19,527 bases of DNA from Betaproteobacteria bacterium. Lineage in GTDB: Bacteria; Pseudomonadota; Gammaproteobacteria; Burkholderiales; SG8-39. The notes beneath the pieces were generated by a model. The model was not told the DNA's origin. It saw nothing but the letters and a program-made list of their open reading frames with translations, and made no database searches. Below, piece by piece: positions 14,110-19,527 of the stretch (within the stretch, counting starts at the first letter, position 1; the number at the start of each line of letters is the position of its first letter). Location: contig VBCT01000158.1 in NCBI GenBank assembly GCA_005882235.1, positions 1-19,527 on the forward strand, given 5' to 3'. Made by a program: the position numbers and the translations under genes.

Positions 14110-16050
14110 TCAGGAGTTTCCGGCCTTGCTCTTCAGATAGTTCAGCGGTCCGCCTCGGAAGGGAGCGAAGCCCGTAGCGAAGATGAGCCCGGCGTCTGCG
14201 AGGTCGGCATCGGCGACGATACCTTCGGCGACGGCGGCCTGAGCTTCCTTGAGGTAGGGCGCGATGAGCTTCTCTGTGAGTTCAGGCGTGGCACCGCGCG
14301 CGGCGCCTTTGCGCGCCCTGCCGTCTTGCCAGATGTAGAATCCGCGTCCCGTCTTCTTGCCGAGATTGCCCGCGGCGACGAGCTCCGCGAGCTTCTTCGG
14401 CGGCTCCGCGCGTTCACCCGCCAATTCCTTGCCGACCGCGAGGCAGATGTCGAGGCCCACCGTGTCGGCCAGTTCGATCGGCCCCATCGGCATGCCGAAC
14501 GCCGCGACCGCCGCGTCGAGCGTCTCCGGCGCGACGCCTTCGTCCACCATGCGCAGCGCCTGGTCGATGTAGGGACCGAGCACGCGATTGACGAGAAAGC
14601 CCGGCGAGTCATTGACCGGCAGGGGCAGTTTATCGATCTGCCGTACGAACGCCGCCGCACGCTTCGCGACTCCAGTGTCGGTGACCGCGCCCTTGACCAC
14701 CTCGACCAGCTGCAATTGCGGCACCGGGTTGAAGAAATGGATTCCCACCAGGCGCGACGGATTCTTGAATTTCGCGCCGATGTCGGCGAGCTTGAGGCTC
14801 GACGTATTCGAGGCGAGGAGAGCCTCCGGCTTCGCCTGGGTTTCGAGCTTGGCGAACAGCTCGCGCTTGGCCTGCAGGTTCTCGAAAATCGCCTCGATGA
14901 CGACGTCCGCATGCCGCGCTCCGTCCCCGGCGACATCGGGAGTCAAGCGGTCGAGCGCGTCACGAATCCGGGATTTGTCGCGCAGCCGGCGTTTGAAGAG
15001 CTCGGCCGCGCGCTTCATCGCCGGCGCGAGGCGCTCGGGCGACTGGTCCTGCAGCGTCACCGCCAGGCCGCGCATCGCGCACCAGGCGGCGATGTCTCCG
15101 CCCATGACGCCCGCGCCGACCACGTGAACGTGTTGCGCCCTGAAGTCGCTGTCCTTCGCCAGGGATTTCAGGCGCTCCTGGAGGAAGAAGATGCGGATGA
15201 GATTGCGCGCGGTATCGCCCTCCAGCAGGCCGATGACGGACGCCGGGTCCTCGGGTCGCGGCGCGAACGGATCGCCGTCGTATTTCCGCCACAGCTCGAG
15301 GATCGCGTAAGGCGCGGGATAGTGATCCGGCGACGCCCTGGAGGCAAGCTGCTTTCTCGCCAAGTGAACGACGAGCGGACGCATCAAGCCGGAATTCGTC
15401 AGCCGCTGGAAGAGGGGCAGCTTTCTCGGGCGTGGCGCCTCGAGCACGATCATGCGCGCGGTGTTCTCCTGGATGCGCGGCGGCACCGCTTCGTCCACGA
15501 GACCCATTCGCTTCGCCCGGCGCGCATCCACGGCCCGGCCCGTGAGCAGCATATCGAGCGCCGCAGTCGGGCCGACGAGGCGCGGCAGGCGCTTGACCCC
15601 GCCCCAGCCCGGAAGGATGCCGAGCATCACTTCGGGAAGCGCGAAGCGCGTTCCGGGCTGATCCACCGCGACGCGATAGCGGCAGGCGAGCGCGAGCTCG
15701 ACGCCCCCGCCCATGCAGAAGCCGTTTACGAGCGCGAGCGTCGGGAAGGGCAGGGCCTCGAGTTTGTTGTAGAGATCCCAGCCGCGCTTGACCAGGCGCA
15801 TCGCCTCGTCCGCGTCCTTGATCTTGGTGAACTCCTCGACGTCGGCGCCGGCGATGAATCCGGAGTCCTTACCGGAGCGGATGATGAGCCCCCGCGGATT
15901 GTTCGCGCGCAGCTCGTCGAAAATCCGATCGAGCTCCGCCATCACGTCGGCGGACAGGACGTTCGCGGACGCGCCTTTCTTGTCGAACGACAGCCAGACG
16001 ACGTTGTCGCGGTCGGTCTCGAGCTTCCAGTGCTGGTATTTCCCCGCCAT
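14110..16050 (-). CDS. Bifunctional enoyl-CoA hydratase / 3-hydroxyacyl-CoA dehydrogenase (FadB/FadJ-like alpha subunit)
   Basis: The product is a 646-residue cytoplasmic beta-oxidation enzyme that hydrates trans-2-enoyl-CoA and oxidises the L-3-hydroxyacyl-CoA with NAD. Residues ~10-200 form the crotonase domain: FIAGADVEEF, GGGVELALACRYR with catalytic Glu118, and FALPEVMLGILPGWGG with Glu140. Residues ~305-490 form the NAD-binding domain: VVGAGVMGG (GxGxxG at 312-317), ASNTSSL, and GIHFFNPVPQLQLVE with the catalytic pair His438 and Glu450, spaced 12 as in E. coli FadB. Residues ~485-645 are the C-terminal dehydrogenase domain (PGFLVNRVLGPYIDQALRM, GFAPFRGGPLNYL). All key residues are present. 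It starts 5 nt after the thiolase stop, so the two form an operon and a likely alpha2/beta2 complex. FadB and FadJ assignment cannot be separated here. Confidence 0.93.
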   Translation of the reverse strand: MAGKYQHWKLETDRDNVVWLSFDKKGASANVLSADVMAELDRIFDELRANNPRGLIIRSGKDSGFIAGADVEEFTKIKDADEAMRLVKRGWDLYNKLEALPFPTLALVNGFCMGGGVELALACRYRVAVDQPGTRFALPEVMLGILPGWGGVKRLPRLVGPTAALDMLLTGRAVDARRAKRMGLVDEAVPPRIQENTARMIVLEAPRPRKLPLFQRLTNSGLMRPLVVHLARKQLASRASPDHYPAPYAILELWRKYDGDPFAPRPEDPASVIGLLEGDTARNLIRIFFLQERLKSLAKDSDFRAQHVHVVGAGVMGGDIAAWCAMRGLAVTLQDQSPERLAPAMKRAAELFKRRLRDKSRIRDALDRLTPDVAGDGARHADVVIEAIFENLQAKRELFAKLETQAKPEALLASNTSSLKLADIGAKFKNPSRLVGIHFFNPVPQLQLVEVVKGAVTDTGVAKRAAAFVRQIDKLPLPVNDSPGFLVNRVLGPYIDQALRMVDEGVAPETLDAAVAAFGMPMGPIELADTVGLDICLAVGKELAGERAEPPKKLAELVAAGNLGKKTGRGFYIWQDGRARKGAARGATPELTEKLIAPYLKEAQAAVAEGIVADADLADAGLIFATGFAPFRGGPLNYLKSKAGNS

Positions 16051-16055
16051 GACGA

Positions 16056-17363
16056 TTACAGCGCTTCGACGAGCATCGCGCCGCCGAGGCCTCCGCCGAT
16101 GCAGATCGCGGCCATGCCACGTTTGCCTTTTGCGCGCTTTAGCACGTGCAGCAGATGCAGCACGATGCGCGCACCCGAGGCTCCCACCGGGTGGCCGAGC
16201 GCGATGGCGCCGCCGTCGACGTTGAGCTTTTCGGCATCGAGCTCGCCCATCGCGCGGTCGAGACCCAGTTCCTCGCGGCAGTACTTGTCCTCTTTCCACG
16301 CCGCGAGGCAGCCGAGCACCTGGGCCGCGAACGCTTCGTTGATTTCCCAGGCATCGAGGTCGTTGAGCTTCAGTCCGTGGCGCTTGAGTATCGGTGTCGC
16401 CGCATGCACGGGTCCGAGACCCATCTGCGCCGGGTCGAGGCCCGCCCACTGCGAATCGACGATCCGGCCGAGGGGCTTCAGATCGTGGCGTTTCACGGCC
16501 TCCTCGGTCGCGATCACGAGCCAAGCGGCGCCGTCTGTGATCTGCGAGGAATTTCCCGCGGTGACGTTGCCGTACTTCCGGTCGAAAAAGGGTTTGAGCT
16601 TCGCAAGGTTCTCGGCCGTCGAATCCTTTCGAACGCCGTCGTCGTCCCGGTAGAGGTTTCCCTTGTCATCGTAGATCGGCGTGATTTCCGCCGCCAGACC
16701 GTCATGCGGATTGCTGAATGCGCCGGTCTCCTGCGCGCGAATGACGCGGGCGTGGCTCTCCGCGGAGAACTCGTCCATTTGCCGGCGACCGATCGCGAAG
16801 CGGTAGGCGACATTCTCTGCCGTCTGGCCCATCAGAAGGCCCACGTAGGGGTCGGTCAGCCCCTTCATGATGCCGATGATGGGCGTGAGCAGTTGAGCGG
16901 GTTTCAATTTCAGGAACATGCCCGCCCGCCGGAGCGAGCTCTTCGCAGCCATGAAGTTCGAGAACCAGATGACCATGGCCTCCGAATAGAGGAGCGGCGC
17001 GCGCGAGAGCGCGTCCACCCCGCCCGCCAGTACGAGCGTCGAGCGCCCCGAGAGCATATTGGCTACGCCTGAATCGAGCGCCTGCATGCCGGAGGCGCAG
17101 TTGCGCATCACGGTCCAGCCCGGGACTTTCTGCCCGCAGCCCATGCGCAGCGCGGCGACGCGCCCGATGTTGACCTCGTCCACCGAGGGCGCGGCGCACC
17201 CGAGGATGACCTCGTCGAGTTCGGTCGGTGCGAAGGGCTGCCGCACGAGCAAGGCTTTGCCGGCGGCGGTCGCGAGATCGCTCGCGGAGAAAGGGCCCGG
17301 CCTGTTGCGCGATTTCAGGAACGGCGTGCGCGCGCCGTCGATGATATAGATGTCCTTGGGCAT
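16056..17363 (-). CDS. Acetyl-CoA C-acyltransferase (thiolase; FadA/FadI-like beta subunit)
   Basis: The product is a 435-residue thiolase that cleaves 3-ketoacyl-CoA to acetyl-CoA and a shortened acyl-CoA. The nucleophile is Cys89 in RNCASGMQ. NEAF (342-345), His391 in GHPVGASGARI and Cys421 in CIGGGLGGAM complete the active site. N-terminal IIDGARTPF and the AGNSSQITDGAA motif are also typical. Length is close to E. coli FadI (436 aa) rather than FadA (387 aa). GGAGG lies 4 nt before the ATG at 17363. It is followed after 5 nt by the hydratase/dehydrogenase gene and preceded by fadE with a 114-bp gap holding an inverted repeat. No sign of disruption was seen. Confidence 0.93.
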   Translation of the reverse strand: MPKDIYIIDGARTPFLKSRNRPGPFSASDLATAAGKALLVRQPFAPTELDEVILGCAAPSVDEVNIGRVAALRMGCGQKVPGWTVMRNCASGMQALDSGVANMLSGRSTLVLAGGVDALSRAPLLYSEAMVIWFSNFMAAKSSLRRAGMFLKLKPAQLLTPIIGIMKGLTDPYVGLLMGQTAENVAYRFAIGRRQMDEFSAESHARVIRAQETGAFSNPHDGLAAEITPIYDDKGNLYRDDDGVRKDSTAENLAKLKPFFDRKYGNVTAGNSSQITDGAAWLVIATEEAVKRHDLKPLGRIVDSQWAGLDPAQMGLGPVHAATPILKRHGLKLNDLDAWEINEAFAAQVLGCLAAWKEDKYCREELGLDRAMGELDAEKLNVDGGAIALGHPVGASGARIVLHLLHVLKRAKGKRGMAAICIGGGLGGAMLVEAL

Positions 17364-17398
17364 CGTGCCTCCGATGACGGGAAAGTCTCAGCCGCGAC

Positions 17399-17479
17399 GA
17401 AACCGGGGACAGCCCCTAATTTTGATTGCGCATCGTATGAAAGCGAAACCGGGGAAAATAGGGGTCTGTGCCCGGTTTC
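17399..17479. repeat. REP-like imperfect inverted repeat between fadE and thiolase genes
   Basis: The arm GAAACCGGGGACAGCCCC... (17399-17423) and the reverse complement of 17453-17479, which begins GAAACCGGGCACAGACCCC, match over about 25 bases with one substitution and two single-base gaps. A further GAAACCGGGG lies at 17445-17454. GGGGACAG-type palindromes of this kind are found dispersed in many proteobacterial genomes as REP elements associated with RAYT transposases. No RAYT gene is in the window. The right arm reaches the fadE stop codon at 17478-17480. In the fad transcript it would form a hairpin between fadE and the thiolase gene. Confidence 0.6.
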
Positions 17480-19527
17480 AGGCGGCGGCGCGCTGCGGCT
17501 GCGCGGGCCGGAGCGCTTCGGACAATCCGAGATCCTGCGGGAAATGGTCCACGCGGATCACCTCGTCGCGCAGCTGAGCCGCGCGCTTGAGCAGAGCCTG
17601 CTCTTCTGCGCCGATGACGCCCGCGGCGAGCGCGGCATGCGCGAGCTCCTCGGAGGTCTTGCCGCGTATCGCGCCGGATTTCTGGGCCGCGCGGATCTTG
17701 GCCTCGACCGCTTCGGCCTTGATCGCCGCGACGAGCGCGGCTTCGAGGCACCCGAGGGGTTCGCTCTCAGGCGTAGGCAGGTACATGCCGGCGCAGAGCC
17801 GGTCGCGCGCCGCCGAGGGCGCGATGAGCAGTCGTGCGACTTCGTGCCCGAGCGCGTCGCTGGGCGGCGCGAAGTGCCGACCGAGCGGGAAGGTCGCGAG
17901 GCGCAGGAACGAACCGACCAGCCGCACCGGATAGTTCGCGAGCACCCCATGCAGCGCTTCGGCCGCGCGGGCGAGAGCGTCCTGCAGCGACCAGTCGAGG
18001 AGCGGGAGATCCGCCTGCTGCCGGCCTTCGTCCTCGAAGCGCTTGAGCGCTGCCGAGGCGAGGTAGAGCATGGAGAGGACGTCTCCCAGGCGCGCGGAGA
18101 TCCTTTCCCGGCGCTTCAGCGACCCTCCGAGCACGAGCATCGAGATGTCCGCCGCATGGGCGAGCGCGGCGGATATCCGCGTCAGGTGCCGGTAGTAGCG
18201 GCGCGTCCGCGGCGCAGCCTTGCGCGAAACAGAAACGAAGCGCGATCCGGTGATCGCCATGAGGAAGGCGCGAGTTTCGTTCGAGATGACGTGCCGGATG
18301 TGACTGAATAGCGCGGCGTCGAAGCTCTTCAGGTCGCCTGCGCGCGCTGCGTTCATTTCCTTCAGCACGTACGGATGGCAGCGGATCGCTCCCTGACCGA
18401 AGATGATGAGGTTGCGCGTGAGGATGTTCGCGCCCTCGACCGTGATCGCGATGGGCAGCTGCTGGTAGATGCGCCCCATGAAATTGTTGGGGCCGAGGCA
18501 GATCCCCTTGCCGCCGAGGATGTCCATCGCGTCGTTGACCACGGCGCGCCCGCGCTCGGTGAGGTGGTACTTGACGATCGCCGAGATCACCGAAGGTTTT
18601 TCGCCGAGGTCGACCGCGCCCGCGGTCATGGAACGGGCCGCATCCATCGTGTAGAGGTTGCCGCCTATGCGCGCGAGCGCCTCCTCTATGCCTTCGAATT
18701 TTCCGATCGGCGTCTTGAACTGGCTGCGCACGCGCGCATAGGCGCCGGTTGCGCGCGCGGCGAGCTTGGCGTAGCCCGTCCCCGAGGAGGGCAGCGAGAT
18801 CGAGCGTCCCGCGGCGAGGCACTCCATCAGCATCCTCCAGCCCTGGCCCGCCATCTTCGGTCCGCCAATAATCCAGTCCAAAGGCATAAACACGTCCTTG
18901 CCCCAGTTCGGGCCGTTCTGGAACACCGCGTTCAGAGGATTGTGGCGGTGGCCGACGTTGACGCCCGGCGTGTCGGTGCGCACCAGCGCGCACGTGATTC
19001 CGATGTCTTCCTTGCTCCCGAGCAGGTGGTCCGGGTCGTGGAGCCGGAAAGCGAGCCCGAGCAGAGTCGAAATGGGGCCCAGCGTGATGTAACGCTTTTC
19101 CCAGGTGACGCGCATGCCGAGCACTTCGCGGCCTTCCCAGGTTCCCTTGCACACGACGCCGAAATCGGGAATCGCCGCGGCATCGGAACCGGCGTGCGGA
19201 TTCGTCAGGCCGAAGCAGGGAATCTCGAGCCCCTTCGCGAGGCGCGGCAGGGTGTGATTTTTCTGCTCCTCGGTGCCGTAGTGCAGCAGCAGCTCTGCGG
19301 GCCCCAGGGAATTGGGCACCATGACGTGCACCGTTGCCGCGCTGCACCGCGTCGCGAGCTTCTGGATCACCTGCGAATGCATGGTTGCGGAGAACTCCTT
19401 GCCGCCGTATTTCTTCGGGATGATCATCCCGAGGAAACCCTTGTCCTTGATGAACTGCCACGCGTGCGGCGGCAGGTCCTGATAGACCTGCGTCGTCTCC
19501 CAGTCGTTCACCATCGCGCACAGCTGC
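17478..19527 (-). CDS. fadE: Acyl-CoA dehydrogenase FadE, N-terminus beyond the window
   Basis: This is the long FadE-type acyl-CoA dehydrogenase, which performs the first FAD-dependent step of beta-oxidation. About 683 codons lie in the window. E. coli FadE has 814 residues, so about 130 are missing at the right edge. The visible part opens with QLCAMVNDWETTQVYQDLPP and WQFIKDKGFLGMIIPKKYGG. It continues with the FAD/substrate region CFGLTNPHAGSDAAAIPD and the strand GMRVTWEKRYITLGP. The helical domain has RSISLPSSGTGYAK, DAMDILGGKGICLGPNNFMG and PIAITVEGANILTRNLIIFG. The C-terminal extension typical of FadE (former DUF1974) includes MYLPTPESEPLGCLEAAL. The first Met in the window (19514) is internal, since the frame and similarity run on to the edge. 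It probably leads the operon with the thiolase and hydratase/dehydrogenase. Confidence 0.93.
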   Translation of the reverse strand, partial: QLCAMVNDWETTQVYQDLPPHAWQFIKDKGFLGMIIPKKYGGKEFSATMHSQVIQKLATRCSAATVHVMVPNSLGPAELLLHYGTEEQKNHTLPRLAKGLEIPCFGLTNPHAGSDAAAIPDFGVVCKGTWEGREVLGMRVTWEKRYITLGPISTLLGLAFRLHDPDHLLGSKEDIGITCALVRTDTPGVNVGHRHNPLNAVFQNGPNWGKDVFMPLDWIIGGPKMAGQGWRMLMECLAAGRSISLPSSGTGYAKLAARATGAYARVRSQFKTPIGKFEGIEEALARIGGNLYTMDAARSMTAGAVDLGEKPSVISAIVKYHLTERGRAVVNDAMDILGGKGICLGPNNFMGRIYQQLPIAITVEGANILTRNLIIFGQGAIRCHPYVLKEMNAARAGDLKSFDAALFSHIRHVISNETRAFLMAITGSRFVSVSRKAAPRTRRYYRHLTRISAALAHAADISMLVLGGSLKRRERISARLGDVLSMLYLASAALKRFEDEGRQQADLPLLDWSLQDALARAAEALHGVLANYPVRLVGSFLRLATFPLGRHFAPPSDALGHEVARLLIAPSAARDRLCAGMYLPTPESEPLGCLEAALVAAIKAEAVEAKIRAAQKSGAIRGKTSEELAHAALAAGVIGAEEQALLKRAAQLRDEVIRVDHFPQDLGLSEALRPAQPQRAAA

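Noticed and set aside
14326..16653. Plus-strand open frame of 775 codons opposite the bifunctional beta-oxidation gene
   Set aside because: It is a GC-driven shadow. It has no recognisable motif, is rich in Arg and Glu, and the opposite strand has full catalytic motifs over the same span.

Overview
The window is GC-rich, compactly coded DNA from a Gram-negative bacterium. A betaproteobacterium, or a close relative known from metagenomes, fits best. The reasons are the long FadE with its extended C-terminal part, the FecR/two-partner-secretion gene set, and the GbsR-type regulator next to a DCC-family gene. This placement is inferred from gene content only. No rRNA, tRNA, CRISPR array, integrase or transposase gene was seen.

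Layout. Positions 1-356 hold the start of an Fsr-like MFS transporter (minus strand). Next come an exported HtrA-like protein that has lost all three catalytic residues (454-1494) and a 56-residue membrane protein with its own terminator (1577-1747, minus). Positions 1976-6217 hold an APH-type kinase, an NDUFA9-like NAD-binding protein (minus, frameshifted), a GbsR/MarR-type regulator, a short DCC-family protein and an ACAD10/11-type acyl-CoA dehydrogenase (frameshifted). A YciA-like thioesterase follows (6244-6645, minus). Positions 6697-14001 (minus) are a two-partner secretion locus, read in the order tpsB, tpsA, FecR-domain gene, glycosyltransferase. Positions 14110-19527 (minus) are fatty-acid beta-oxidation genes: fadE, thiolase, and the hydratase/hydroxyacyl-CoA dehydrogenase.

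How they may work together. FadE, thiolase and the bifunctional enzyme carry out beta-oxidation, and the thioesterase can release CoA. The APH-type kinase and ACAD10/11-type dehydrogenase resemble a split version of the ACAD10/11 (LvaA/LvaC-like) route that feeds 4-hydroxyacyl-CoAs into beta-oxidation. The secretion locus would export a large beta-helical surface protein, and the linked glycosyltransferase could modify it.

Most unusual points. (1) A 323-bp segment made of the last codons of the FecR gene, a terminator hairpin and the first 79 codons of the glycosyltransferase occurs twice, diverged. The second copy sits inside tpsA. It gives tpsA a new end and creates a glycosyltransferase/adhesin-tail chimera. 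(2) Five genes carry single frame breaks, so the stretch is either decaying or contains sequence errors. (3) The regulator and the NAD-binding gene share overlapping divergent promoters around a perfect inverted repeat. No wholly new system is proven. The duplicated TPS-glycosyltransferase arrangement is the best candidate for follow-up.
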